Origin: Aquibium microcysteis
GTDB taxonomy: Bacteria > Pseudomonadota > Alphaproteobacteria > Rhizobiales > Rhizobiaceae
DNA: 64,000 bases
Direction of reading: 5' to 3'
Assembly: GCF_014495845.1 (NCBI RefSeq)
Contig: NZ_CP061080.1
Location: 4,516,001 to 4,580,000 of the forward strand
How positions within the stretch are numbered: the stretch's first letter is position 1; each line of letters begins with the position of its first letter. The position numbers and the translations under genes were made by a program. The notes beneath the pieces are model-generated. The model saw only the letters and a list, made by a program, of their open reading frames with translations. It was not told the DNA's origin and ran no database searches. This document shows positions 52,189 to 61,072 of the stretch, one piece after another.

Positions 52189-52205
52189 ATTATAAGCATG
52201 CTTAT
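52189..52205 (-). promoter_or_regulatory. MarR operator palindrome and -10 box
   Basis: ATAAGCATGCTTAT at 52192-52205 is a perfect 14-base palindrome. A further ATAAGCA copy at 52176-52182 overlaps the start codon. On the minus strand TATAAT (52194-52189) overlaps the palindrome, so a bound repressor would block the promoter. This is the usual autoregulation of MarR/efflux operons. Confidence 0.7.
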
Positions 52206-52400
52206 GAAAACAAGGGCGGAAGCCGTCCGCGGGCATGCAGCTTGCTCATGCCAGAGATGCAAAAAGGCACGTGCCTCCTTCCGAGGGCCGGCCACTCGAT
52301 CGCGGCGGGGCGGGACAAAGGTCCCATCCGCTTCGGTCCGTCATGAGGAAGCATCGACCGATGGCCTTGACGGCCTTCGCACCTGAGGACAAAGGAGCGC

Positions 52401-52856
52401 ATGCTCATCACCCTTCCCATCGTTCGCATGCCCCATGCGCAGGGCCTCGACCTGCCCGCTTATGAAACTGCCGGCTCCGCCGGGCTCGACCTGCGCGCCG
52501 CTATCGCCGAGGACCGCAAGCTGATCCTCCTGCCCGGGCGCCGCGTGCTCGTGCCGACCGGCCTCGTTCTCGAACTGCCGGAGGGGTATGAGGGTCAGGT
52601 TCGCCCGCGCTCCGGCCTCGCGCTGAAGCACGGCATCACCTGCCTGAACACACCCGGCACGATCGACAGCGATTATCGCGGCGAGGTGCAGGTGTTGCTG
52701 GTCAATCTCGGCGACGAGGACTTCGCCATCACGCGGGGCATGCGTATCGCCCAGCTGGTTATTGCTGCCGTCGCGCGCGCAAGGGTCGAGGAACGCAGCC
52801 TCGCCGGCTCGACGCCGCGCGGTTCAGGCGGCTTCGGCTCCACCGGAACCGGATGA
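52401..52856 (+). CDS. dut: Deoxyuridine 5'-triphosphate nucleotidohydrolase
   Basis: A 151-residue dUTPase, a trimeric enzyme that removes dUTP and supplies dUMP. All five motifs are visible: [40 protein letters not shown] and the C-terminal [10 protein letters not shown] arm. AGGA lies about 12 bases before ATG. It overlaps the HAD gene by four bases. Confidence 0.96.
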   Translation: MLITLPIVRMPHAQGLDLPAYETAGSAGLDLRAAIAEDRKLILLPGRRVLVPTGLVLELPEGYEGQVRPRSGLALKHGITCLNTPGTIDSDYRGEVQVLLVNLGDEDFAITRGMRIAQLVIAAVARARVEERSLAGSTPRGSGGFGSTGTG

Positions 52857-53548
52857 CGATGCGGCCCGGCCTCGTCATCTTCGACTGCGACGGGGTCCTG
52901 GTCGACACCGAGACGCTCTCCAACCGCCGCCTGGCCGAATGGCTGTGCGCGGCCGGCTACGACACGACCTATGAACGCTGCAGGCGGCAGTTCGTCGGCC
53001 GTTCGATGCGTTCGGTGAAGGAGGAGGTGGAGGCCTCCGGCGTCCTGCTCGGCGACGATTTCGTCGAACGCTGGAACGCGGGGCTGGCGGACCTCTTCGC
53101 GGACCGCGTCCAGCCGATCCCGCACGTCCGCAGTCAGGTGGAGGCGCTCCGCCGCGCCGGAATGCCCTACTGCGTCGCCTCCTCCGCGCGCATCACCAAG
53201 ATGCATCTCACCCTCGGCGCGACGGGGCTGCTGCCGCTCTTCGAGGGCGTGCTGTTCAGCGCCTCGATGGTCGAGCGTGGCAAGCCCTTCCCAGATCTTT
53301 TCCTGCACGCAGCCGCGACCATGGGATTCGCGCCCGGAGACTGCGTCGTCATCGAGGACAGCGTGCCCGGCACCATCGCCGGCATTGCCGCCGGCATGCG
53401 CGTGCTCTCCTATTGTGGCGACCCGCAGGGAGACCGGGATGGTCTCGCTGCGGCCGGCGGCGAGCTGTTCGACGACATGCGGGAGCTGGCTGGAATGATC
53501 GGTCTGGGCCAGACCCACCCCTTTGCGGGCACCGTGGAACGCGCATAG
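52853..53548 (+). CDS. HAD-family hydrolase, beta-phosphoglucomutase-like
   Basis: A 231-residue phosphatase or mutase. It has [11 protein letters not shown] (nucleophile and acid Asp), VASSARITK (motif II Ser), [11 protein letters not shown] (Lys) and [13 protein letters not shown] (acidic motif). It is translationally coupled to dut. The physiological substrate, likely a sugar phosphate or nucleotide, is unknown. Confidence 0.88.
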   Translation: MTMRPGLVIFDCDGVLVDTETLSNRRLAEWLCAAGYDTTYERCRRQFVGRSMRSVKEEVEASGVLLGDDFVERWNAGLADLFADRVQPIPHVRSQVEALRRAGMPYCVASSARITKMHLTLGATGLLPLFEGVLFSASMVERGKPFPDLFLHAAATMGFAPGDCVVIEDSVPGTIAGIAAGMRVLSYCGDPQGDRDGLAAAGGELFDDMRELAGMIGLGQTHPFAGTVERA

Positions 53549-53582
53549 TCTGCTTCCGACGATCGTTCGATGGAGGCACATC

Positions 53583-54389
53583 ATGCGGGACGACAAGGGC
53601 GCGGTCTTCCGGGCGCTGCACGAACGGGCGGGCGCCTTCCTCATTCCCAACCCCTGGGACGTCGGCACGGCCAAATTCCTGGCCGCCCTGGGTTTCGAGG
53701 CGATCGCCACCACCAGCGCCGGCTATGCCTTCTCGCGCGGCCGGCCCGATGGCGGCGTGCCGTTCGACGAGATGATGGCTCATTGCAGGGAATTGGTCGC
53801 GGCCGTCGATCTGCCCGTCTCGGCCGATCTCGAGAAGGGGAAGGGCGATACGCCCGATTCGGCCGCCGAGACCGTCTTCGCTGCCGAAGCGGCGGGGCTC
53901 GCCGGGTGCTCGATCGAAGACTTTTCCGGTGACGAGGCGGATGCGATCTACGACTTCGGTCTGGCGGTGGAGCGCATTGCAGCGGCTGCGGATGCGGCCC
54001 GGGCGCTGAGGCGCGACTTCGTTCTGACAGCCCGTGCGGAAAACTTCCTGCATGGCAGACCCGACCTCGACGACACCATCCGGCGCCTGCAGGCTTTCGA
54101 GAAGGCCGGCGCCGATGTGCTCTATGCGCCCGGCCTGTCGACCATCGAGCAGGTGAAGACGGTCTGCTCCGCGATGACGAAGCCGGTGAACGTGCTGGCG
54201 ATTCCGGGCTTCGCGATGTCCGCCCTCGTCGAAGCCGGCGTCAGCCGCGTCTCGCTCGGCTCCAAACTCACCACAGCCGCCTTCGGCGCCGTGGAAGCCG
54301 CCGCACGTGAGATGCTCGACCAGGGCACGTTCGAGTATGCGCGCAAAGGCACGTCCTTCGCGACGCTGCAGGCGCTGTTTTCCGCCTGA
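53583..54389 (+). CDS. Isocitrate lyase / PEP mutase family protein
   Basis: A 268-residue TIM-barrel protein. It has FLIPNPWDVGTAKFL, TSAGYAFSRG, SADLEKGKGD and CSIEDFSGD, characteristic of the oxaloacetate-hydrolase/PEP-mutase-like branch. The KKCG motif of true isocitrate and methylisocitrate lyases is absent, so the reaction (C-C or C-P bond cleavage) is not assigned. GGAGG lies six bases before ATG 53583. Confidence 0.87.
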   Translation: MRDDKGAVFRALHERAGAFLIPNPWDVGTAKFLAALGFEAIATTSAGYAFSRGRPDGGVPFDEMMAHCRELVAAVDLPVSADLEKGKGDTPDSAAETVFAAEAAGLAGCSIEDFSGDEADAIYDFGLAVERIAAAADAARALRRDFVLTARAENFLHGRPDLDDTIRRLQAFEKAGADVLYAPGLSTIEQVKTVCSAMTKPVNVLAIPGFAMSALVEAGVSRVSLGSKLTTAAFGAVEAAAREMLDQGTFEYARKGTSFATLQALFSA

Positions 54390-54411
54390 CGCGGAGGCCG
54401 CGCCCGCCGTT

Positions 54412-54936
54412 TCACCGGCGTGCGATGACCAGCAGCGTGACGCCGGCCGCGTCCGAGAGCGTTCCCCGGTCGGCTTCGAGCGTGATCGCAACCGCGTCGG
54501 CGAGCGCCCGCGCGATCGCCTGTTCCGCCGCCATCACGGCCGGGTCGGAGCAGGCCATCCGTGTCATCATCGCCGGTCCTGCATACCATCTGGAACCCGA
54601 CTGCGAGACAGTCGTCCGGATCCGGTTGCAGCCGGCCGTCGCCTGCGCGCCGCCGTCGGCGGCGATGTCAAGAATGGCGGCGGCCGCCAGGGCGCGCCCG
54701 AAGGGGACGTAGCCGCCGCTCGCTACGCCCGCCGCGCCGACGACGCGCCAGGAACCCGCGACGGCCTCGTCCACGCCCATCACTCGTTCGGTCGTCGTCG
54801 CCGCAGCGAGGAGGAAAGCGGTCGGGGCAGGTGGTGGGACCACACGGGCTCGCTCCGCCGAGGCCTCGACCGCCATGACACCGGCGATGCCCACCCCGAG
54901 GGTCAGGAAGACGGCGGCGAGTTGCGGAAGCTTCAT
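54412..54936 (-). CDS. Exported META-domain (HslJ-like) protein
   Basis: A 174-residue protein with an N-terminal signal or anchor (about 5-24). The rest follows the META domain: GSWRVVGAAG, TAGCNRIRT and TRMACSDPAVMAAEQ with two Cys at the usual positions. HslJ in E. coli is a heat-inducible lipoprotein linked to novobiocin resistance; the function here is not known. It converges on the PEP-mutase-like gene. Confidence 0.78.
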   Translation of the reverse strand: MKLPQLAAVFLTLGVGIAGVMAVEASAERARVVPPPAPTAFLLAAATTTERVMGVDEAVAGSWRVVGAAGVASGGYVPFGRALAAAAILDIAADGGAQATAGCNRIRTTVSQSGSRWYAGPAMMTRMACSDPAVMAAEQAIARALADAVAITLEADRGTLSDAAGVTLLVIARR

Positions 54937-55101
54937 GGTGGGTCCCTCGCTGTTGGCGATCGTGTCGACGTGACCTCGTCTTGCCGCGATGCGGCTGAAC
55001 CGGACCTGAATGCCGTGATGTTGCGGTCACATCCGGGGCGCCGGGCGAACCAAACCTGTCGTTCGACGTTGCGGTGGCTCATTCCCAACAAGGAGACCGT
55101 C

Positions 55102-55665
55102 ATGCCCGCCATCGCACAATCCCGTATCGCCATCCTCGCCACCCACGGCTTCGAGCAGTCCGAACTCGAAGTGCCGTTGCAGAAGCTGCGCGAGAACGGC
55201 GCGACCGTCGACGTGATTTCGCTCGAGGCCGGAGAGATCAAGGGCTGGGACGAGAAGGACTGGGGCGCAGCCGTGGCCGTCGATCGCGTGCTCGCCGATA
55301 CGATGCCGGCGGACTATGACGCGCTCGTCCTGCCGGGCGGCCAGATCAACCCCGATCTGCTGCGCGTCGAGAAGGATGCCATCGACTTCATCAAGAGCTT
55401 CGACGGCGCAGGCAAGCCGATCGCCGCGATCTGCCACGCGCCCTGGCTGCTCGTCGAGGCGGGCCTGCTGGAGGGCCGCCGCGCCACCTCCTACCCTTCG
55501 ATCCGGACGGACGTGATCAACGCCGGCGCGACATGGACCGATGAGAGCGTGGTCCGCGACGGGCACATCGTCACGTCGCGCAACCCGGGCGATCTCGATG
55601 CCTTCGTGGCGGCCATCGTCGAGATGGTGGAAGACGGGGCATCCACACGCCAGGCGGCGGAATAG
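55102..55665 (+). CDS. DJ-1/PfpI family protein
   Basis: A 187-residue protein of the type 1 glutamine-amidotransferase-like fold. The reactive Cys111 sits in AAICHAPWLLVEAG, with LATHGFEQSELEVP near the start. It resembles YhbO/PfpI stress proteins reported as deglycases or proteases; the exact activity is debated. AAGGAGA lies six bases before ATG 55102. Confidence 0.9.
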   Translation: MPAIAQSRIAILATHGFEQSELEVPLQKLRENGATVDVISLEAGEIKGWDEKDWGAAVAVDRVLADTMPADYDALVLPGGQINPDLLRVEKDAIDFIKSFDGAGKPIAAICHAPWLLVEAGLLEGRRATSYPSIRTDVINAGATWTDESVVRDGHIVTSRNPGDLDAFVAAIVEMVEDGASTRQAAE

Positions 55666-55779
55666 GGGCGATCCGCGAGCGCGGCAGCCGTCCGTCCGTC
55701 TTCGCAGTCTATGGACTTCGAGACGGACGGTTGACACCGTCCGTCCGGCCCGCTCCACTCGGCTTGGGAGGGAGGGGCC

Positions 55780-56781
55780 ATGGAAACGTTCGAAGTCGTC
55801 GACATGCACACCGGCGGCGAACCGGTCCGGATCGTCGTGTCCGGCTATCCGGATCTGCCGAGCGGCGGCATCCTGGAAAAGCGGGCCTACGTCCGCGACC
55901 ACCTCGACCATCTGCGTCGCATGCTGATGTTCGAGCCGCGCGGCCATTCCGACATGTACGGCGCGCTGCTCGTCGAGCCGAACCTCCCCGGCGCCGACAT
56001 CGCCGTGCTCTTCATGCACAACGAAGGGTATTCCACGATGTGCGGCCACGCCGTCATCGCACTCGGGCGGTATGCGGTCGACCAGGGGCTGGTCTCGGCG
56101 AAGGAGCCGATGACGACCGTCAACATCGAATGCCCCTGCGGGATGGTGGTGGCGACGGTCGAGGTGCTGGACGGCAAGGCAGGGGCGGTGTCGTTCGAGA
56201 GCGTGCCCTCCTTCCTCTTCGCCGCCGACCGGACCGTGCAGGTGCCGGGCTTCGGCGCCATCCGCTTCGACGTCGCCTATGGCGGTGCCTTCTACGCGCT
56301 GGCCGATGCGGCGCAGTTCGGCCTCGTCTTCGGCCGGAGTCCCGCCCGGGCCTTCGTGGACGCCGCCACCGCGCTGACCGGGGCGGTCTCTCGGTCGGTG
56401 CCGCTGTCCCATCCCGACAGTCCCGATCTGGCGTTTCTCTATGGCTCGATCCTCACCGACGGCGGCGACGGGGCAGGCGGCGTCGCGACCCGCAACGTCT
56501 GCGTCTTCGCCGACGCGCAGGTCGACCGGTCGCCGACGGGGTCGGGCGTGACCGCGCGGCTCGCCGCCATGCATGCGAGGGGTGGGGTCGCCCTCGGCGA
56601 GGCCCGCCTGTTCGAATCCATCGTCGGTTCCCGCTTCACGGGAGCGGTCGAACGCACCACGCACGCCGGCGACCATGCCGCGATCGTCGCACGTGTCTCG
56701 GGCCGGTCCCACTATTCCGGGAAGTCGAGCTTCGTGGTCGAGGAGGACGACGAACTGGGCCGGGGCTTTCTCGTCGTCTGA
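55780..56781 (+). CDS. trans-3-hydroxy-L-proline dehydratase (proline racemase family)
   Basis: A 333-residue enzyme. The first catalytic Cys is C88 in STMCGHAVIALGRYA. The second position, a Cys in proline racemase and 4-hydroxyproline epimerase, is Thr253 here (DRSPTGSG), the mark of trans-3-hydroxy-L-proline dehydratase, which yields a pyrroline-2-carboxylate. No reductase or transporter for the pathway is next to it. The promoter and regulator are not clear. Confidence 0.88.
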   Translation: METFEVVDMHTGGEPVRIVVSGYPDLPSGGILEKRAYVRDHLDHLRRMLMFEPRGHSDMYGALLVEPNLPGADIAVLFMHNEGYSTMCGHAVIALGRYAVDQGLVSAKEPMTTVNIECPCGMVVATVEVLDGKAGAVSFESVPSFLFAADRTVQVPGFGAIRFDVAYGGAFYALADAAQFGLVFGRSPARAFVDAATALTGAVSRSVPLSHPDSPDLAFLYGSILTDGGDGAGGVATRNVCVFADAQVDRSPTGSGVTARLAAMHARGGVALGEARLFESIVGSRFTGAVERTTHAGDHAAIVARVSGRSHYSGKSSFVVEEDDELGRGFLVV

Positions 56782-56867
56782 CGCATCGCAAGCGCAAAGC
56801 GGCGGTCCTATATGCGCCGACAAGGACGTGAACTCCCGCCTGCGGGCGGATCGAAGGGAGAGAATTG

Positions 56868-57830
56868 ATGAGCGAGAAGAAACCCGGCCGCGGCCGCGTC
56901 TACGACTCCATCGTGGAGACCATCGGCGACACGCCGATCGTTCGCCTCGACAAGTTCGCCAGGGAGAAGGGCATCGTTGCCCACCTTCTGGCCAAGCTCG
57001 AGTTCTTCAATCCGATCGCCAGCGTCAAGGATCGCATCGGCGTCGCCATGATCGCGGCGATGGAAGCGGACGGGCGCATACGACCGGGCGAGACGACACT
57101 CGTCGAGCCGACGTCGGGCAACACCGGGATCGCCCTTGCCTTCGCCGCCGCGGCCAAAGGCTATCGCCTCATCCTCACCATGCCGGAAACCATGTCGGTC
57201 GAGCGCCGCAAGATGCTGGCGCTGCTCGGTGCCGAACTGGTGCTGACGGAAGGTGCCAAGGGGATGAAGGGCGCCATCGCCAAGGCCGAGGAACTGGTTG
57301 CGACCATTCCCGGCGCCGTCATTCCGCAGCAGTTCGAGAACCCGGCCAATCCGGACATTCACCGCCGCACCACGGCGGAGGAGATCTGGAACGACACCGC
57401 GGGTACCGTCGACATCTTCGTCTCCGGCATCGGCACGGGCGGCACCATCACCGGCGTCGGGCAGGTCCTGAAGCAGCGCAAGCCCGGACTGCAGGTCGTG
57501 GCGGTGGAGCCCGAAGCTTCGCCGGTGCTTTCAGGCGGCCAGCCGGGGCCGCACAAGATCCAGGGGATCGGCGCGGGTTTCGCACCGAAGATTCTCGACA
57601 CGTCGGTCTACGACGAGGTCGTGGCTGTTTCCAACGAGGATGCTTTCGCCAATGCGCGCCTTCTGGCGAGGCTGGAAGGCGTTCCGGTCGGCATCTCGTC
57701 GGGTGCGGCGCTTCAGGCAGCCACCGTGGTCGGCTCTCGTCCCGAGAATGCGGGCAAGACGATCGTCGTGATCATTCCGTCGTTCGCCGAACGTTATCTG
57801 TCGACGGCGCTTTTCGATGGCCTCGGCTGA
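56868..57830 (+). CDS. cysK: Cysteine synthase A
   Basis: A 320-residue PLP enzyme that makes cysteine from O-acetylserine and sulfide. The PLP lysine is K54 in [21 protein letters not shown] binds the substrate carboxylate and GTGGTITG the PLP phosphate. GGGAG lies eight bases before ATG 56868; a TTG three bases earlier is less likely. A core biosynthetic gene. Confidence 0.95.
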   Translation: MSEKKPGRGRVYDSIVETIGDTPIVRLDKFAREKGIVAHLLAKLEFFNPIASVKDRIGVAMIAAMEADGRIRPGETTLVEPTSGNTGIALAFAAAAKGYRLILTMPETMSVERRKMLALLGAELVLTEGAKGMKGAIAKAEELVATIPGAVIPQQFENPANPDIHRRTTAEEIWNDTAGTVDIFVSGIGTGGTITGVGQVLKQRKPGLQVVAVEPEASPVLSGGQPGPHKIQGIGAGFAPKILDTSVYDEVVAVSNEDAFANARLLARLEGVPVGISSGAALQAATVVGSRPENAGKTIVVIIPSFAERYLSTALFDGLG

Positions 57831-57839
57831 GAGCGGCCG

Positions 57840-57998
57840 CTAGTTGAAGGTGATGCGCGCGCCGGTGGAGACCACGTCGCGCTGGCGCGCGCAGGCCGGT
57901 CCCGGCCCGCGCATGTAGTGCCGCTCCGGCCTGTAGCGTGGTGCGAAAAAGTCGCGGATTGCCGCAGCGCAACCGATGATGCTGCTCCAGAACGCCAT
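57840..57998 (-). CDS. Small hypothetical protein, 52 residues
   Basis: An open frame from ATG 57998 to TAG 57840 encodes a basic protein (MAFWSSIIGCAAAIRDFF at the start) with a short hydrophobic N terminus and an Arg/Pro-rich C terminus. A GGGA-type ribosome site lies about 10 bases upstream. It converges on cysK with nine bases between the stops. No family is recognised. Confidence 0.4.
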   Translation of the reverse strand: MAFWSSIIGCAAAIRDFFAPRYRPERHYMRGPGPACARQRDVVSTGARITFN

Positions 57999-58229
57999 GA
58001 TACCGATTCCCGTCCTTCGGACTGTCCCTTCCGAATGGTTGCGTACGATATCAGACCTTCATGAATGCTCGGTGAATTTCTTCACGCCGCGCGTCGGAGA
58101 GCATCGCATGGTTTCCGGTTCGTAAACGCCACCGCGCTGCTTCGGCATCGCTTCCCTGGCGGCGTTGATCGCCGTATGAATGCGTCCGTTGCAGTGCAGC
58201 ATGCACCACACCCGAAGGAAGGCGAGAAG

Positions 58230-58697
58230 ATGGCGGAACCGGTCAACCCCCTGGAGAAACTCGCTGGTCAGGTCGGGAACGAAATCGGCGTTTCCTCCTG
58301 GATCACCGTCGACCAGGCGATGATCGATCAGTTCGCAGCCACCACGCGCGATCATCAGTGGATCCACGTCGATGTGGAGCGTGCCCGCCGCGAGAGCCCC
58401 TTTGGTGCCACGGTCGCCCACGGCTACCTGACGCTGTCGCTCGTCGCGGTCATGAGCTACGACATCGGTGCCGTTCCCGGCGATGTCGGCGTGACACTCA
58501 ATTACGGCCTCGACAAGGTTCGTTTCCTGTCTCCCGTGAAGGCCGGCAGCCGCGTGCGCATGCGCAGCACGTTGGTGTCGTTGGAAGCCAAGGCGCCGGG
58601 GCAATACCTGATGAAGTGCTCCAACATCGTCGAAATCGAGAACGAGCCGCGCCCCGCCCTGATCGCGGAAACCCTGGCACTCCTCATCGTCGCCTGA
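58230..58697 (+). CDS. MaoC-like (R)-specific enoyl-CoA hydratase/dehydratase
   Basis: A 155-residue hot-dog-fold protein. It has the catalytic motif around FAATTRDHQWIHVDVERA and GATVAHGYLTLSL, with the Asp and His of the hydratase dyad. It hydrates a trans-2-enoyl-CoA or a similar thioester. The start ATG 58230 has GGAAGG and GAG upstream. No neighbouring gene points to a pathway. Confidence 0.9.
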   Translation: MAEPVNPLEKLAGQVGNEIGVSSWITVDQAMIDQFAATTRDHQWIHVDVERARRESPFGATVAHGYLTLSLVAVMSYDIGAVPGDVGVTLNYGLDKVRFLSPVKAGSRVRMRSTLVSLEAKAPGQYLMKCSNIVEIENEPRPALIAETLALLIVA

Positions 58698-58789
58698 CGA
58701 AGCACAATGGCGGTCTCGTCGATGGTGCGGCAGCGCGCCGCGCCATCTCGGAATCCGAGAGAAAACATGACCTTGTCCATCAAGTCCAC

Positions 58790-58806
58790 TTTAGAACAGT
58801 TCTAAA
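58790..58806. promoter_or_regulatory. Irr iron-control box
   Basis: TTTAGAA (58790-58796), CAG, TTCTAAA (58800-58806) matches exactly the 17-base Irr/ICE consensus TTTAGAA-N3-TTCTAAA of Rhizobiales. A further CTAAAA repeat lies at about 58815. The box is 153 bases before the imelysin start, so Irr should control the whole iron operon, normally repressing storage genes when iron is scarce. Confidence 0.8.
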
Positions 58807-58959
58807 ACATTGATCTAAAAGGACTTTTCCTCCGCGGTCTGTTGACAGCGGTCTCTCCCGGAGTCTTTATGGGGCGAGACTGGGGTTGCGCCGACCGCGC
58901 AGGGCTTCGTGTTTTGGCTGCGCTTCCTGCCCCGGAACCGACTTGCGAGGAACTGGACA

Positions 58960-60240
58960 GTGCCGGGAAAGATCATCCGAACCAACGCTATGCTGCTCGC
59001 CATCGGCGCCGTCTTCCTGGGCACGGCGGCGCGCGCGCAAACCGATCCGGCGGCGGTTCTCGCCACCTATTCCGACATCGCTCTCGCCAAGTACGAGGAC
59101 GCGCTCGCCACGGCGAAGGCGCTCGACGCGGCCGTCGAGGCGTTCCTGGCTGCACCTTCAGAGGCGACGCTCGCCACGGCGAGAGCTGCCTGGAAGGAGG
59201 CGCGCATCCCCTACCAGCAGACCGAGGCCTATCGCTTCGGGAATCCGATCGTCGACGACTGGGAGGGCCGCGTGAATGCGTGGCCGCTCGACGAGGGTTT
59301 GATCGACTACGTCGATGCGAGCTACGGCAGCGAGTCCGACGACAACACGCTCTACACCGCCAACGTCATCGCCAACCCCGCCATCGAGATCAACGGCAGC
59401 ACGGTCGACGCATCGGCGATCACACCGGCCTTCCTGGCGGAGACGCTCCAGGAGGCCGGCGGCATCGAGGCGAACGTCGCGACCGGGTATCACGCGATCG
59501 AGTTCCTGCTCTGGGGGCAGGACCTCAACGGCACCGGACCCGGTGCCGGCGACCGCCCCTTCACCGACTTTGACGCGGCCAACTGCACCGGCGGCAACTG
59601 CGACCGGCGTGCGGAATATCTCGGCGCGGCGACCGACCTCCTCGTCGCCGACCTGGAGGAGATGGTCGGCAACTGGCGTGCGGGTGGCGCGGCTCGCGCG
59701 AACCTGCTCGAGGGGGAGCCCAGAGCCGGTCTCGCTGCCATCCTCACCGGGCTCGGCTCGCTCTCCTACGGAGAACTGGCAGGCGAGCGGATGAAGCTCG
59801 GGCTGCTCCTGCACGATCCCGAGGAGGAGCACGACTGTTTCTCCGACAACACCCACGTCTCGCACCTGTACGATGCCGTCGGCATCCGCAACGTCTATCA
59901 CGGCAGCTACACCCGGATCGACGGTTCCGTCGTCGAGGGCCCCTCGATTGCGGACCTCGTGAAGGAGGCCGATCCGGCGCTCGATGCGGAGCTTTCCGCC
60001 AAGCTCGACGCCACCGTGGCTGCGATGGAGGCGATGGCCGCACGTGTCGAGGCCGGCGAAGCCTATGACCAGATGATCGGGGAGGGGAACGCGGCGGGCA
60101 ACGCAGCCGTCCAGGCCGGGATCGACGGCCTCATCGATCAGACGCGCTCGATCGAGCGGGCGGTCGCGGCGCTGAAGCTCGACGCCGTCGAATTCGAAGG
60201 GTCGGACAGCCTCGACAATCCGAATGCTGTCTTCCAGTGA
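58960..60240 (+). CDS. Imelysin-family iron-regulated periplasmic protein (IrpA-like)
   Basis: A 426-residue protein with a signal peptide ending TAARAQ. The imelysin motif GYHAIEFLLWGQ (GxHxxE) is present, and the second half has HLYDAVGIRNVYHG and NRSI-like helices. Imelysins are thought to bind iron or heme-iron in the periplasm. GTG 58960 (MPGKIIRTN) is the best start, with GAGGA eight bases before it and a proper n-region; ATG 58990 would cut the signal peptide and the in-frame ATG 58909 adds non-signal residues. First gene of the Irr operon. Confidence 0.88.
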   Translation: MPGKIIRTNAMLLAIGAVFLGTAARAQTDPAAVLATYSDIALAKYEDALATAKALDAAVEAFLAAPSEATLATARAAWKEARIPYQQTEAYRFGNPIVDDWEGRVNAWPLDEGLIDYVDASYGSESDDNTLYTANVIANPAIEINGSTVDASAITPAFLAETLQEAGGIEANVATGYHAIEFLLWGQDLNGTGPGAGDRPFTDFDAANCTGGNCDRRAEYLGAATDLLVADLEEMVGNWRAGGAARANLLEGEPRAGLAAILTGLGSLSYGELAGERMKLGLLLHDPEEEHDCFSDNTHVSHLYDAVGIRNVYHGSYTRIDGSVVEGPSIADLVKEADPALDAELSAKLDATVAAMEAMAARVEAGEAYDQMIGEGNAAGNAAVQAGIDGLIDQTRSIERAVAALKLDAVEFEGSDSLDNPNAVFQ

Positions 60241-60303
60241 GCGCGGGTCGACCCCGCATCCAGCCAATGGCCTGACGGGCCACCAGCCGGGACGAAGTGT
60301 GAC

Positions 60304-60615
60304 ATGCTTGTCTGCCAGTGCAACATGATCAAGCAGAGCGAGATCGAGCGGACCATCGTCGACCTGCTCGATGCCGACCCGTGGCAGCTCATCGTGCCTG
60401 CGAAGGTTTACCACGCCCTCTCCAAGCGAGGTCGCTGTTGCGGCTGTTTCCCAAATGTGGTGGAAACGATCATCCGGGTCACCGAGGAGTACCACGCGCG
60501 TTCGGAGGCGAGCGCCGTGGAGATCGTTTCACACCTGGACCGCGTGCGCAGTCTGCGCGGTCAATATGGGAGCAGGCGCCATGAAGGGCGAACCACAAGT
60601 CATCGAGCGGCTTAA
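60304..60615 (+). CDS. bfd: Bacterioferritin-associated ferredoxin
   Basis: A 103-residue protein whose first 65 residues are a BFD-like [2Fe-2S] domain with ligands in MLVCQCN and RCCGCFPNV. It gives electrons to bacterioferritin to release stored iron. The C-terminal 40 residues are longer than in typical Bfd (about 64) and overlap the bfr gene by 35 bases, which may couple translation. Confidence 0.9.
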   Translation: MLVCQCNMIKQSEIERTIVDLLDADPWQLIVPAKVYHALSKRGRCCGCFPNVVETIIRVTEEYHARSEASAVEIVSHLDRVRSLRGQYGSRRHEGRTTSHRAA

Positions 60616-61066
60616 CGAGGCTCTCTTCCTGGAGCTCGGCGCCGTCAACCAGTACTGGCTCCACTATCGTCTTCTCGACGACTGGGGTTATGCCAAGCTC
60701 GCCAAGAAGGAGCGCGAGGAGTCGATCGAGGAGATGCATCACGCCGACAAGATCATCGAGCGGATCATCTTCCTGGAAGGGCACCCGAACCTGCAGTCGA
60801 TCGGTGCGCTGCGGATCGGCGAGAACGTCAAGGAAGTGCTCGAGGCGGATCTGGCCGGCGAGTACGATGCGCGCACCTCCTACAAGAAGTCGCGCGAGAT
60901 CTGCCATCAGGTCGGAGACTACGTCACCATGCAGCTCTTCGAAGAGCTCCTGAAGGACGAGGAAGGCCACATCGATTTCCTCGAAACGCAGCTCGAACTC
61001 ATGAAGTCGATCGGCGAGGAGAAGTATGGTCTCCTGAACGCCGCCTCGGCGGACGGCGACGACTGA
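60581..61066 (+). CDS. bfr: Bacterioferritin
   Basis: A 161-residue four-helix iron store. Ferroxidase ligands are seen in [33 protein letters not shown] and [11 protein letters not shown]. Met52, the heme ligand, is present. GGGAG lies nine bases before ATG 60581. It sits between bfd and a di-heme oxidoreductase inside the Irr-controlled operon. Confidence 0.95.
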   Translation: MKGEPQVIERLNEALFLELGAVNQYWLHYRLLDDWGYAKLAKKEREESIEEMHHADKIIERIIFLEGHPNLQSIGALRIGENVKEVLEADLAGEYDARTSYKKSREICHQVGDYVTMQLFEELLKDEEGHIDFLETQLELMKSIGEEKYGLLNAASADGDD

Positions 61067-61072
61067 GACGCG

